From contig DAZE01000004.1 of assembly GCA_002507175.1 (NCBI GenBank), positions 1,283-51,172 of the forward strand: 49,890 nt of DNA. The letters are read 5' to 3'. Made by a program: the position numbers and the translations under genes. Shown here piece after piece: positions 33,074-41,875 of the stretch; positions within the stretch are counted from its first letter, which is position 1; each line of letters begins with the position of its first letter. Below the pieces are notes generated by a model. That model had not been told where the DNA came from and made no database searches. It saw only the letters and a list, made by a program, of their open reading frames with translations. This DNA is from Euryarchaeota archaeon UBA558. GTDB taxonomy: Archaea; Thermoplasmatota; Poseidoniia; Poseidoniales; Thalassarchaeaceae.

Positions 33074-35083
33074 ATGGGACAGAGGACACAGAGCCTGACA
33101 CTTGCAGGAATAATGTTCCTCAGCGTGCTCGCTGGCATGCTCATGTTTGATCTGGACAGCACCACAGAGGAGCTCCCCAACATCAAGCCCTCGATAGCGG
33201 GCGACTCGGGCGAGACGTTGCAAGCCGGCCTGGAGCCGCGTGTGATGCTCCTCGTCTCTGACGAGAATCTCGACAGCGTCACATTGGAGATCCTGATCGA
33301 CGGTGCCAGAACCGAGGACTACACATTGAGTGAAAATGGCGAGGTTTGGATCGAAATTCCGCCTGACAAAAGGGGTGTCGTCTTGATTGAAGCGTCGGTC
33401 ATCGACGATGAGGGGCTATCAGATGATTGGGCCGGGACGTTCACAATGTCAGCTGCGAGCCCAATACTGGTCATCGGCGATCCGATTCCAGTCGAGGAAG
33501 GAGAGAAACTGGCCTTCGGGGGGACGCTTTTCTTCGAAGAGATATCCGCCTGCACCGCAAGGTGGGAGGAACCAGGGGGGAGCGGGGGGTCCCTGCCGAT
33601 CGACTTGGACGCTGACGGGAGGTTCAGCCATGAGATTGCCGGGGAGGTTGGGGCTGTGACCATCCGCGTCATCGCCGACTGCGGATCCGATACAACACAA
33701 ACAGAATTCCTCGCCACATGGCTCGAAGGCGACAATGCGGGGTGCACTGACCCTGCGGCCTCCAACTACGACTCCTCATCCCAGACAGATGATGGGAGTT
33801 GCGAATACTCGCCGGACAGCGACGGGGATGGGACCAATGATGACCAAGACCTCTGTGAGGGGCATGACGATTCTGCCGATGCGGATGGCGATGGGATTCC
33901 GGACGGTTGCGACGACATACAATCGAAATACGACTCATCAGACATGCTGGAGTTCTGGCAGGACAAATTCCTCTGCCAAAATAACTCTGGACTAGAGGTC
34001 GATGACTACAACACTACAGGACACGATGCCCATATGTGCTCTGTGAGACTCAACTCGGAAGACGGGAACATCTCGATCACCATGAATGGCCTGCCGAACC
34101 ATGACTTCGAATCTGGACCGGGCTGCTGTGCCTCTCCTCAGACCCACGTCATCATGATACCCCGCGCCCCGGCGAATGACACGCTGGGGGGGCATGATAC
34201 CACCAATTGCCCAGAGGCCGCTGGATCCTACCAGTGTGCTGCCGACAGAGGCAGCATAGCATTCGCGATCAACGGAGTCCCTATCTTCGGGCCCGAGGAT
34301 GGGCCTGGGGGGGATGCTGTCGCAAGTCAGCACGGCGCCTACGAAGAGGACAGGCAGGAAATCTGGCTCGGGTTGTGTCACGGCCACTCGGGTCCAGGTG
34401 GCACGTACCACTACCACGCTGATGCGAATTGCATCCACTGGCACAATGAGGCCCAGAACGAGGGGTGGAGAAACTACTCCTTCCCACCAGATCTTTCTGG
34501 CGAGCAGTCCCCTGTAATCGGAGTAGCCCTCGACGGCTATCCAATCTATGGCGCCTACGGATTGGACTCATTGGGCGTGGTGGCGGAAATGAAATCGTCA
34601 TACAGGCTAAAGGAAGGTCAAACAGGATACAACGGGATTGACGATTACGAATACGTGGAGGGGTTGGGCGACTTGGATGTCTGCAACGGGCATTTCGGCC
34701 CCACCCCGGACTTCCCGGAGGGCATATACCACTATCACTCAACCATGAAGAACGGGGATGGGGAGATGGGTTTCCCATACTTCCTGATTTGCTACCACGG
34801 AGTTGTGCCAGAAAGTGACTCTGATCCATGCGATGGCTATGGGGAGACATGGGGGCCCGGCGTGGGCCCTCCTCCCGATGGGTGCGATCCCGGGCCCCCC
34901 CAAGGCCAGGAGAGTCTGCCGACAATCGGACCTCCAGGTCCCTTGGAGCCCCCGATCATCGGATTGATCGGTGTCCTCTGGTTGTTGACCCGGCCATCGA
35001 ATACCCTCAGAGAATGGGCATTTTGGAAAGGATCATCAGGTCAGGCTGGTACAACTCACGTATGTCGTCCAACCCAAGGATGA
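33074..35083 (+). CDS. YHYH-domain secreted protein with calcium repeats
   Basis: A 669-residue exported protein: N-terminal hydrophobic segment (about 8-25), beta-sandwich regions, the GCTDPAASNYD cysteine motif (about 223-245), thrombospondin type 3-like DSDGDGTNDDQD repeats (about 248-280), and then a YHYH domain (about 300-590). That domain has GTYHYHADANCIHWH, DGYPIYGAYG, GLGDLDVCNGHFG and GIYHYHST. YHYH proteins are common in marine microbes and of unknown function; the His clusters suggest metal binding. A C-terminal helix (about 628-640) may anchor it. The last 77 bp overlap the 3' end of pheS on the other strand, so the final residues are doubtful. It ends the LVIVD-SCO operon, 65 nt after the second SCO gene. 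Confidence 0.82.
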   Translation: MGQRTQSLTLAGIMFLSVLAGMLMFDLDSTTEELPNIKPSIAGDSGETLQAGLEPRVMLLVSDENLDSVTLEILIDGARTEDYTLSENGEVWIEIPPDKRGVVLIEASVIDDEGLSDDWAGTFTMSAASPILVIGDPIPVEEGEKLAFGGTLFFEEISACTARWEEPGGSGGSLPIDLDADGRFSHEIAGEVGAVTIRVIADCGSDTTQTEFLATWLEGDNAGCTDPAASNYDSSSQTDDGSCEYSPDSDGDGTNDDQDLCEGHDDSADADGDGIPDGCDDIQSKYDSSDMLEFWQDKFLCQNNSGLEVDDYNTTGHDAHMCSVRLNSEDGNISITMNGLPNHDFESGPGCCASPQTHVIMIPRAPANDTLGGHDTTNCPEAAGSYQCAADRGSIAFAINGVPIFGPEDGPGGDAVASQHGAYEEDRQEIWLGLCHGHSGPGGTYHYHADANCIHWHNEAQNEGWRNYSFPPDLSGEQSPVIGVALDGYPIYGAYGLDSLGVVAEMKSSYRLKEGQTGYNGIDDYEYVEGLGDLDVCNGHFGPTPDFPEGIYHYHSTMKNGDGEMGFPYFLICYHGVVPESDSDPCDGYGETWGPGVGPPPDGCDPGPPQGQESLPTIGPPGPLEPPIIGLIGVLWLLTRPSNTLREWAFWKGSSGQAGTTHVCRPTQG

Positions 35084-36497
35084 GCATGGCCAGACGCTCT
35101 AGGCCCATCCCCCACGCGCAGACTGGCCAGTCGGTGCCTAGAGGCTGGGTTACCTCTGGCCTGAAGATTCCAGCCCCTCCGAGCTCCAACCACTTCCCCC
35201 TCCAGAGGATCTCGACCTCGATGCTCGGCTCAGTGTAAGGGAAATATGCTGGTCTGACTCTGACGTCGGAGTAACCCATCTTCGAATAGAAGGTTCTCAG
35301 CGTTGTGATCAACATTGGCAAACTCGCAGATTCCTCGTGTATGATCCCTTCGATCTGGTGGAATTCTGGAAGGTGGGTCCGGTCAATCGTCTCTTGTCTG
35401 AAGACTCTTCCCACTCCGAAGACCCTGCTCGGGGAGGATGGGTTTTCGGCAATGTGCCTGACGGTATTCACAGTCGTGTGGGTTCGCAGCAGTGCCTTTT
35501 GAGACTCGTCCTTGTCAAAGTTGCCCCCCCACCCAGATGAGGTCGTTCCAACCCCTCGCTCGTGAGTCCCTTCCCATTGTTCCAATCGACTCGGCTCGAT
35601 TTTTATGCTTGCTGGGTCCTCGAGGTAAAATGTATCTTGCATCGTGCGAGCAGGGTGATCCTGTGGTATGAAGAGGGCGTCCATATTCCAGCCAGCGGAC
35701 TGGACGAAGTTCCCGGATATCTCCGAGAAGCCCATCTCCAGAAACACTGCACGGATCCTATCTATTAGTGACTGGAGGGGGTGTGGCCTTCCACCCAAGG
35801 GAATCGGTGCTGGGGCGTGGATATCGAAGGGCTTGAACTCCTTGGTCCTCCAAGCGTCCCCTTGGAGTAGATCCGGAGTTATTTCGTTGATCTGATCGAT
35901 TTCGATCAACTCGTCCGAACCTATGGACAGGCCCCTTTCCGTCGCACTCCATGATCTCAACACGGACCGCTCCAATTCGATGAGGCCCCTCCTGTTGGTG
36001 AAATGACTGATCAAGCCCTCGTCCAACTCATCGGAGGGCTTCGGCGAATCCGAGAGGGTCATGATGAAGGCCATCCTACGTTGCGCCTCCCTCAATGCTC
36101 CTTGCATGTCAGGGACCTCCAGCATACCACCAACAATCCTGACGCCCATTGATCGAAGGATGCCGACACCCACGCCAGCCTCGGTCTTATCGAAGTCCTC
36201 TGATATAGACGCCATGGATCGGTTTTGAGGGTCTCTCGATTGGAGCCAATCCAACATCCTCATCTCAAGCAAGCCATCGCGAGCGGCATTATGCCCCTCA
36301 ACACCCAACTTAACCAGTACTGACTCTTCCTCCGAGAGGCTCGCAAGCCCTCGCTCGGTGAGCCCCATGGCTGCTCCAACGACATGTGCCTGATCGGTCC
36401 ATCCTGTCTTTTCAGAAAGAGATGAGACTCCTAGGGGGGCGGTTGAGTCCCTGAGTATCGCCATGATGCGCTTCTCACGGTTATCCAGCCCCATCAT
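35007..36497 (-). CDS. pheS: Phenylalanyl-tRNA synthetase alpha subunit
   Basis: A protein of about 496 residues with N-terminal winged-helix tRNA-binding modules and a class II catalytic domain. Motif 2 is RVFGVGRVFRQETIDRTHLPEFHQIEG and motif 3 is WGMGLERLAMLILGLDDIREL. The length and N-terminal helix-turn-helix domains are those of archaeal/eukaryotic PheS (bacterial ones are about 330-350 residues), which supports an archaeal genome. I start at ATG 36497 (a second ATG follows); the open frame runs to 36686 but overlaps the upstream zinc-ribbon gene. pheT is not in the window. Its 3' end overlaps the YHYH gene tail. Confidence 0.93.
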   Translation of the reverse strand: MMGLDNREKRIMAILRDSTAPLGVSSLSEKTGWTDQAHVVGAAMGLTERGLASLSEEESVLVKLGVEGHNAARDGLLEMRMLDWLQSRDPQNRSMASISEDFDKTEAGVGVGILRSMGVRIVGGMLEVPDMQGALREAQRRMAFIMTLSDSPKPSDELDEGLISHFTNRRGLIELERSVLRSWSATERGLSIGSDELIEIDQINEITPDLLQGDAWRTKEFKPFDIHAPAPIPLGGRPHPLQSLIDRIRAVFLEMGFSEISGNFVQSAGWNMDALFIPQDHPARTMQDTFYLEDPASIKIEPSRLEQWEGTHERGVGTTSSGWGGNFDKDESQKALLRTHTTVNTVRHIAENPSSPSRVFGVGRVFRQETIDRTHLPEFHQIEGIIHEESASLPMLITTLRTFYSKMGYSDVRVRPAYFPYTEPSIEVEILWRGKWLELGGAGIFRPEVTQPLGTDWPVCAWGMGLERLAMLILGLDDIRELYQPDLMILSKMPIL

Positions 36498-36543
36498 GGC
36501 CAGCCTGAGGGCGTATTCTCTCTTGACGATTGCTGGTTGTGAC

Positions 36544-36936
36544 CTACTCCTCCTCTTGGTTCCACAAATCCATGGCGCATACCGGGCACCTGAATGCCCT
36601 CGGCTTGCCGCCATCAACCCACTCCAGGTTCCCACAGGCTCCACAGAGAACTGATGTTCTGATGGGATCGTCCAAGGTGGTGTCAACCCTGAACATCACT
36701 CTCCCTGCCTCGGGGAGTGTTTCAGGACTCGGTGCCCAATTTGGGTCCGCATCGTGGCCCATTTGGGATCTGCCCCGCGATAGTGCCATCAAGAGGAGGG
36801 GGAATCCAGCGATCAGCAGTGGGCTCCCGACCAACAACCCCATTGGATCAGGGAGTGTGAAAACTAATCCGGTTCCCAGGAGTGTGCAACTCCATCCCGC
36901 TATTAGGAGGTTCCAACCGAACGAGTCGTTGGCCAT
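36544..36936 (-). CDS. Small membrane protein with C-terminal zinc ribbon
   Basis: A 130-residue protein, beginning MANDSFGW, with two membrane helices (about 9-26 and 33-52) and a C-terminal zinc ribbon LCGACG...RCPVCAMDLW (two CxxC pairs). The frame is open farther upstream but that part runs through tRNA-Thr on the other strand, so the shorter start is chosen. It lies 46 nt before pheS on the same strand. Not recognised beyond this layout; small two-helix zinc-ribbon proteins are frequent in archaea. Confidence 0.6.
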   Translation of the reverse strand: MANDSFGWNLLIAGWSCTLLGTGLVFTLPDPMGLLVGSPLLIAGFPLLLMALSRGRSQMGHDADPNWAPSPETLPEAGRVMFRVDTTLDDPIRTSVLCGACGNLEWVDGGKPRAFRCPVCAMDLWNQEEE

Positions 36937-37022
36937 GTACGAGCGTGGGGGCCCTTCGCTACAAGATCTCCTAACGATTTCATCAGGAGGCTTCAAGGAC
37001 TGTAGACCAGAGCGCGAGGCAC

Positions 37023-37095
37023 GCCTCAGTAGCTCAGCTGGTAGAGCACTGGATTTGTAATCCAGCGGTCGGGGGTTCGATTCCCTCCTGGGGCT
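37023..37095 (+). tRNA. tRNA-Thr (anticodon TGT)
   Basis: Acceptor GCCTCAG/CTGGGGC, D-arm GCTC..GAGC, anticodon stem CTGGA/TCCAG around TTTGTAA (anticodon TGT), T-arm GAGGG-like stem read as GGGGG-TTCGATT-CCCTC with one mismatch or G-T pair. Discriminator is T and no CCA is encoded (CAG follows). A uridine discriminator in tRNA-Thr agrees with an archaeal origin. No intron. Confidence 0.93.
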
Positions 37096-37117
37096 CAGTG
37101 ACAACAGTCAAGCATCG

Positions 37118-37999
37118 ATGCCCGTACGCCATTACGTGACCGCTCGGATTATCGATGGCAGGGCGTTGGGCGCGATTATAGAGAAGGGTTTGACTAACGA
37201 GGCCGAAGCAATAGAAAAGAGGGGTCGAGCCCCACATCTGGTTGTCGTAATCGTTGGCGACGATGCTGCGAGCCACGTTTACGTAAGGAACAAACAGAGG
37301 GCGTGCGAAAGGATAGGAATCAAGAGCACGCGGCATGACCTGCCTTCGACCAGCAATCCATCCGACCTGATCGACCTAGTTGACAATCTAAACAAGGATG
37401 AGGGGGTTGATGGCATTCTCGTCCAAAGTCCACTACCTGACGGATTCGATGAGATCTCAATAACCGAAATGATTGATCCAGAGAAGGATGTCGACGGTTT
37501 TCACCCAGTGAATCTCGGTCGGATCGTCACAGGGAAGGTAGACGGATTGCTGCCGTGCACACCCTCTGCTGTTATCCGCATGCTGGAGTCCACGGGAGAG
37601 AGGCTCGCTGGCAAGAAAGCGCTTGTTGTCGGCAGGTCTAGGATTGTTGGAATGCCGTCGGCGTTGTTGCTTGCTCAAAAGGGAGTTGATGCCACGGTAA
37701 CCATCTCCCATTCCCAGAGCCAGGACCTTCGGAGGCTATGTCTGGACTCTGACATAATTGTCGCAGCGGTTGGAAGGCCGGGTATGATCAAATCCGACTG
37801 GGTGAAGAAGGATGCGATCGTAATTGATGTGGGAATAAACAGGGTTGAAGTGGATGGGGCTAGCAGGCTTGTCGGAGATGTTGAGAAGGAGGCTTCAGAA
37901 CGAGCTTCATGGGTGACACCTGTCCCTGGAGGCGTGGGCCCAATGACCATAGCCATGTTGATGAGAAACACAATTAAGGCTGCAAGCGATAGGATCTGA
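37118..37999 (+). CDS. folD: Methylenetetrahydrofolate dehydrogenase/cyclohydrolase
   Basis: A 293-residue bifunctional enzyme linking methylene-, methenyl- and formyl-tetrahydrofolate. It has YVRNKQRACERIGI with the catalytic Lys, ILVQSPLPDGF, PEKDVDGFHPVNLG, the NADP motif VVGRSRIVGMPSALLL and TPVPGGVGPMTIAML. It starts 23 nt after tRNA-Thr; GTG 37136 (VTARIIDGRALG) is another possible start closer to the usual family N terminus. It supplies one-carbon units that, with AhcY and MetK, serve methyl metabolism. It converges on the sulfur-cluster genes. Confidence 0.95.
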   Translation: MPVRHYVTARIIDGRALGAIIEKGLTNEAEAIEKRGRAPHLVVVIVGDDAASHVYVRNKQRACERIGIKSTRHDLPSTSNPSDLIDLVDNLNKDEGVDGILVQSPLPDGFDEISITEMIDPEKDVDGFHPVNLGRIVTGKVDGLLPCTPSAVIRMLESTGERLAGKKALVVGRSRIVGMPSALLLAQKGVDATVTISHSQSQDLRRLCLDSDIIVAAVGRPGMIKSDWVKKDAIVIDVGINRVEVDGASRLVGDVEKEASERASWVTPVPGGVGPMTIAMLMRNTIKAASDRI

Positions 38000-38002
38000 C
38001 CT

Positions 38003-38311
38003 TCAGAATACTCCTAGTTCCATCTGGGCATCCTCCGTCGCATGTACTCTGGGGTCCCATAAGGGAGAGAATGTCAAATTCACATGCACGGATTCAACTT
38101 CGTCCACAGACAATGCCGCACGATGAACTGCTGCCATTATCTCTGGTGCAACTGGGCAGCCCGGGCTGGTGAGAGTCATGGTCACCTCAAGATGGCCCCC
38201 CTGATTCTCTACGTCGTATATCAGTCCTAATTCCGTCACTGATATCCCCATTTCTGGGTCAATCACCTCAGCCAACGCGTCCATCACATCCTCGTTATTG
38301 CCCATTTTCAT
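38003..38311 (-). CDS. SufT/MIP18-like (DUF59) Fe-S assembly protein
   Basis: A 102-residue single DUF59 domain with DPEMGISVTELGLIYDV and LTSPGCPVAPEI, the latter carrying the family's conserved Cys. Such proteins assist Fe-S cluster maturation. It overlaps the end of sufE by 17 bp and is the last gene of the sufS-sufE-DUF59 set. The name SufT is plausible from context; phenylacetate-oxygenase PaaD-like proteins share the domain but have other neighbours. Confidence 0.85.
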   Translation of the reverse strand: MKMGNNEDVMDALAEVIDPEMGISVTELGLIYDVENQGGHLEVTMTLTSPGCPVAPEIMAAVHRAALSVDEVESVHVNLTFSPLWDPRVHATEDAQMELGVF

Positions 38312-38741
38312 TCCCCCGCATCAGTCTTGACGCCTCATTCACCACTCGGTCGAGCATGTTCTTGAAGCCATTGGACCTACTTGGCGTCAGGGCTGAATTG
38401 AAGCCCATTGCCTCAGCAAATTCTGGGGTCAGCGAGGAGACTTGTTCGCAACTGCTACCATCGACTGCTATCCTCGTGATCTCCATCAACCCCTGAACAA
38501 TCTGAGCATCCGCGCCGCCCCTCATCCTGAATAGGCCACTTGAGTCCAATGTGCATTCAACGTGTGCTCTGGATTGGCAACCATGAATCATGTTGGCGTC
38601 ATTCCATTTATCCTGTGGGAGTGGGTTTGTTGCGTTAGAAGCATATTCGAACAGCAGTTCGTACCGTTCCATCGAGTCGAAGCAGTCCTGAAATTCCGCG
38701 ACCACCGGATCAAGTGCCTCAGGCCATGGCCTATCTCCCAT
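38295..38741 (-). CDS. sufE: SufE-type sulfur acceptor
   Basis: A 148-residue SufE protein. The sulfur-accepting cysteine lies in HGCQSRAHVE, and the pattern MERYELLFEYA...LPQDKWND before it is typical. SufE takes the persulfide from SufS and passes it to the Fe-S scaffold. It follows sufS by 39 nt and overlaps the DUF59 gene. The residues GLMEITRI correspond to the helix after the active loop. Bacterial-like in character. Confidence 0.92.
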   Translation of the reverse strand: MGDRPWPEALDPVVAEFQDCFDSMERYELLFEYASNATNPLPQDKWNDANMIHGCQSRAHVECTLDSSGLFRMRGGADAQIVQGLMEITRIAVDGSSCEQVSSLTPEFAEAMGFNSALTPSRSNGFKNMLDRVVNEASRLMRGNENGQ

Positions 38742-38780
38742 GATGCCTGTTCGTAGCCGGTGTTTTTGAATAGTTCCAGA

Positions 38781-40007
38781 TCAGGCGCCGAACCTGTCAC
38801 AAACCATCCTCAAATGGTCGAGGAAAGAGCGTATTTCCTCCTCTGTGTTATACAGCCAGAGGGATATCCGGTTCGTCGAGGCCACGCCGAGCGCATCCAT
38901 CAGGGGCTGTGCACAATGCTGGCCGGTCCTCAGGGCGAATCCCCCCTCGTTCAACAACATTGCCAAGTCGTTTGAATCGATCCTCTCGTGTAGGAAGGAT
39001 ATGGTTCCGCTGCTTCCAGGTCGTGTCGGATCTGAGTAGACGGTTATACCATCTATTTTGGTCATCCCCTCGAATGCCATGATTGCTAGGGACTTGATGT
39101 GGCCGTGCATCTGAGTGAAATCGATTTTCGAGAGCCATTCAATCGCAGCCCCCCATCCGATTGCCTCCGCGATTCTGGGGGTTCCAGTCTCCAGCAGTGC
39201 AGCCCCGTCTCGGTAGACTGAGCCGTCGGTGGAAACTGACCTGATCATCTGGCCGCCTGTCAGGAAAGGCCCGCATTGTGAGAGGGCCTCGTTGGTCGCG
39301 AGTAGCCCCCCAATCCCTGTGGGGCCAGCCATCTTGTGTGCGGAGAGTGTGAGGAAATCTGCTCCCAATTTCTTGAAATCAATTCTCTCGTGCGATGCAC
39401 CTTGTGCGGCGTCGATGAGTGTTCTCGCACCTGATTCCTTTGCTAATGCGATGATGTCCTCTATCGGGTTCCTTATGCCAAGTACGTTGCTTGTATGGAC
39501 TACGCACACCAATTTAGCATCCGGCAGCGCATGCTTGTATGCCTCCATGTCAAGGCACATGCGCTTCAGGTCCAGAGGCACGAATCTCAGCTCAATGCCA
39601 ATCTCCTTCGAAAGCTCCTGCCATGGTACGATGTCCGCGTGGTGCTCCATTTCTGTGAGTACCACCGCATCCCCCTCTGAGAGGTTCCTTCGTGCCCATG
39701 CGTAGGCAACTAGGTTGATTGCTTCGGTGGTTCCACTGGTGTAAATCAGGTTCGAGGGGTTGGCGCCGAAGAAGGAGGCGATGGCTTTGCGTGCAGTCTC
39801 TAGTGCTGTTGTAGCCTCGTCAGCTAGAGTGTGTGCGCCTCTATGGGCATTGGAGTTGTAGGTCTTATAATATCGGGTCATCGCGTCAATGACCGCATCT
39901 GGCTTCTGGCTCGTCGCCGCATTGTCGAAGTACACCAAGGGCTTACCGTTCGGTAGGACCCTCTTTAGGATCGGGAAATCGGACCGGATCTCCTGAACGT
40001 CGTACAT
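38781..40007 (-). CDS. sufS: Cysteine desulfurase, SufS type
   Basis: A 408-residue PLP enzyme releasing sulfur from cysteine as a persulfide. Marks are YFDNAATSQKP, SNAHRGAHTLA, the PLP lysine K225 in LSAHKMAGPTG and the catalytic Cys365 in RTGQHCAQP. The RxGxHCA form with a short Cys loop is the SufS (group II) kind that needs SufE, which follows. I start at ATG 40007 with AGGAGT before it; the open frame goes 28 codons farther but overlaps the preceding gene. A TATA-like TTAATATTG about 25-35 nt upstream could give it its own promoter. Confidence 0.95.
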   Translation of the reverse strand: MYDVQEIRSDFPILKRVLPNGKPLVYFDNAATSQKPDAVIDAMTRYYKTYNSNAHRGAHTLADEATTALETARKAIASFFGANPSNLIYTSGTTEAINLVAYAWARRNLSEGDAVVLTEMEHHADIVPWQELSKEIGIELRFVPLDLKRMCLDMEAYKHALPDAKLVCVVHTSNVLGIRNPIEDIIALAKESGARTLIDAAQGASHERIDFKKLGADFLTLSAHKMAGPTGIGGLLATNEALSQCGPFLTGGQMIRSVSTDGSVYRDGAALLETGTPRIAEAIGWGAAIEWLSKIDFTQMHGHIKSLAIMAFEGMTKIDGITVYSDPTRPGSSGTISFLHERIDSNDLAMLLNEGGFALRTGQHCAQPLMDALGVASTNRISLWLYNTEEEIRSFLDHLRMVCDRFGA

Positions 40008-40065
40008 CTTCACGAGTACTCCTGTCGGTTTTACAATATTAAGACGCGTTATGTGCTTTTTCACC

Positions 40066-40557
40066 TCAGAGACCGAGGCGTGAGAGCGCATCTATGATGG
40101 ACTCTTCACTTGCTGGGGAGCTCTTGGCGTCTCTAAGGTACCTGCCGACTACATCTGACCCCAAATGGGCAAATTGTTCCCTCATCGCAGCCAAGGCCTT
40201 CCATCCATGGCCGCCACTGGCCGTCCCGATGACGATCTTTCTTCGATTGAACAAAGACCTGAAGTCTTCGTAGTCCACTGAAATCCAGGTCAGGGCATTG
40301 ATCCAAACCGGGGGGAGGCCACCATTGTATTCTGGGAGTAGGACTATCCATGGTGCAGCCCCCTCTAGGTCTTGGATGAGTCGTCTTAGATGTTCCAATT
40401 TTGCGTTTTTGTTGGCCCTGGTGTAGATTGGCATCTCATAATTGTCCAACTCGATGATTGCAGTTGTTTTCCCCATGCCCTCGGCAAGTGATTTTACGCG
40501 CTTGCCCAAATCCAAGTTCCTACCACCGCTCGTGACGACGATTTTGAGGTCATCCAT
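40066..40557 (-). CDS. NADPH-dependent FMN reductase-like flavoprotein
   Basis: A 163-residue flavodoxin-fold protein. The first loop GGRNLDLGKRV corresponds to the FMN-phosphate loop and LLPEYNGGLPPVWINALTWIS is the characteristic PEYNxxxPxxLKNAxDW region of the family. Such enzymes reduce FMN or quinones with NAD(P)H. It precedes sufS by 58 nt on the same strand, so it may supply reductant for Fe-S work, and could also feed the flavodoxin-dependent heme degrader. The residue pattern is slightly divergent from classic members. Confidence 0.78.
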   Translation of the reverse strand: MDDLKIVVTSGGRNLDLGKRVKSLAEGMGKTTAIIELDNYEMPIYTRANKNAKLEHLRRLIQDLEGAAPWIVLLPEYNGGLPPVWINALTWISVDYEDFRSLFNRRKIVIGTASGGHGWKALAAMREQFAHLGSDVVGRYLRDAKSSPASEESIIDALSRLGL

Positions 40558-40642
40558 GATTTACTGCCGGGCCGTCCTCCTATTGAATCCCGCGTTGGCA
40601 ATTTCACGAAAGAAATACATGACGGCGTTGATTGGGGAGGCC

Positions 40643-41875
40643 ATGAGGGCTTTCGGACGAACGCTGTTGATGGCATTTTTCGTGACCACAGTTTCTCTGT
40701 CTGGATGTTTTGGGAAAGAGGAAACGGTCGTCGAGGATATAGACGAATATGACGAATTCCGAGGTTATAGCGTCGTCGCGCCCATCGACACGGGCATCAA
40801 TGTGTATCACAATCACTTCGCGATGAATGGCACCTACCCAGATTGGCTCCTAGAGGGCCTGGGTGTGACCATGTGGTGCAATCTGACAGTCACTGGAACA
40901 TGGTCAGAAAGGTATGAGTCCGATCGCGAGCTCTGCTGGGACGTGATCTCGTCCCAGGACATAGTCTATTTCGTTGGGACCAGAATCATCGGCACTACAC
41001 CCGATGACGAGACGGACATCCCGATACTCGATGATCCGTCTGATGGTCACGGGACCGCGGTCACCGGCTCGGTGTTGGACGCGAATCCGGATGCTGTGAT
41101 ATTCTTCGTCGAGGGTTTCAGTGACGCAGCGGTATTGGCAGCCGCCAATCAACCGCTTGTTGACATAATCTCTACGTCATTCGGGCCAATTGGCTCAATT
41201 CCCGTACCAGGGATAGAGGATGCTACGAAGGTCGCCGTGGTCCAGAACGGGAAAATCCACACAGGGGCGTCTGACAACACGCCCTCACCCGCAATTCAGG
41301 ACTCGACGGCAGGGCCGCCGTGGTCCATTGGAATCTCAGGTTATGCCGAAGAGGATGACGATCAAAAGGAGACGATGAGCGGTTCATACCCTGACATCGC
41401 AGCCGATTGGACCCAACTCCTCCCTAATCACGACGACATCGACGGGTACCATGTAACCTCTGGCACATCCTTCGCCACCCCGCGGACTGCGGGAATCCTC
41501 AGCGAGGTCCTTGAGGACCTCAGGAGCAAGGCAGGGGACAATAGATCCGGGGCCTCGGGCGATAGGAATGGCTCACTTGTACTGCCAGCCAACGGGATTG
41601 GACCCATCAAAAATTCCGATCTTAGAGAAGCGTTGAACCTCTCAGCATGGTATCCAAGCTTCTCCAGTTGGGACCCTACTGCGGGAACACTCCCTATATC
41701 CCCTGTGGCCCCTTGCACACAGGTTGGATGGGGCGTTGTCAACATGTCCAATGTCCAACCCCTCATCGACCATCTTGACGGGACCTCTTTGATGCCCCCT
41801 AGGCCAGCCGACGTCGTTGCGTGCATGAATGCGAATCAGGAAATCAGGGAGGCGTACTGGTCATTCGTCGGATGA
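40643..41875 (+). CDS. Subtilisin-like serine protease lipoprotein (S8)
   Basis: A 410-residue lipoprotein with lipobox SLSGC (Cys22). The catalytic triad can be read: Asp49 in APIDTGIN, His136 in DGHGTAV and Ser276 in TSGTSFATPRTAG. A probable oxyanion Asn lies near 212 in GASDNTPS. There is no clear propeptide; the enzyme begins within 45 residues of the lipid anchor. Cysteines at 79, 99 and two near the C terminus may pair. I choose ATG 40643, which gives a normal lipoprotein signal; ATG 40619 is an alternative. It is divergent from the FMN reductase gene and its end overlaps the next surface protein by 15 bp. It likely degrades or trims proteins at the cell surface. Confidence 0.85.
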   Translation: MRAFGRTLLMAFFVTTVSLSGCFGKEETVVEDIDEYDEFRGYSVVAPIDTGINVYHNHFAMNGTYPDWLLEGLGVTMWCNLTVTGTWSERYESDRELCWDVISSQDIVYFVGTRIIGTTPDDETDIPILDDPSDGHGTAVTGSVLDANPDAVIFFVEGFSDAAVLAAANQPLVDIISTSFGPIGSIPVPGIEDATKVAVVQNGKIHTGASDNTPSPAIQDSTAGPPWSIGISGYAEEDDDQKETMSGSYPDIAADWTQLLPNHDDIDGYHVTSGTSFATPRTAGILSEVLEDLRSKAGDNRSGASGDRNGSLVLPANGIGPIKNSDLREALNLSAWYPSFSSWDPTAGTLPISPVAPCTQVGWGVVNMSNVQPLIDHLDGTSLMPPRPADVVACMNANQEIREAYWSFVG

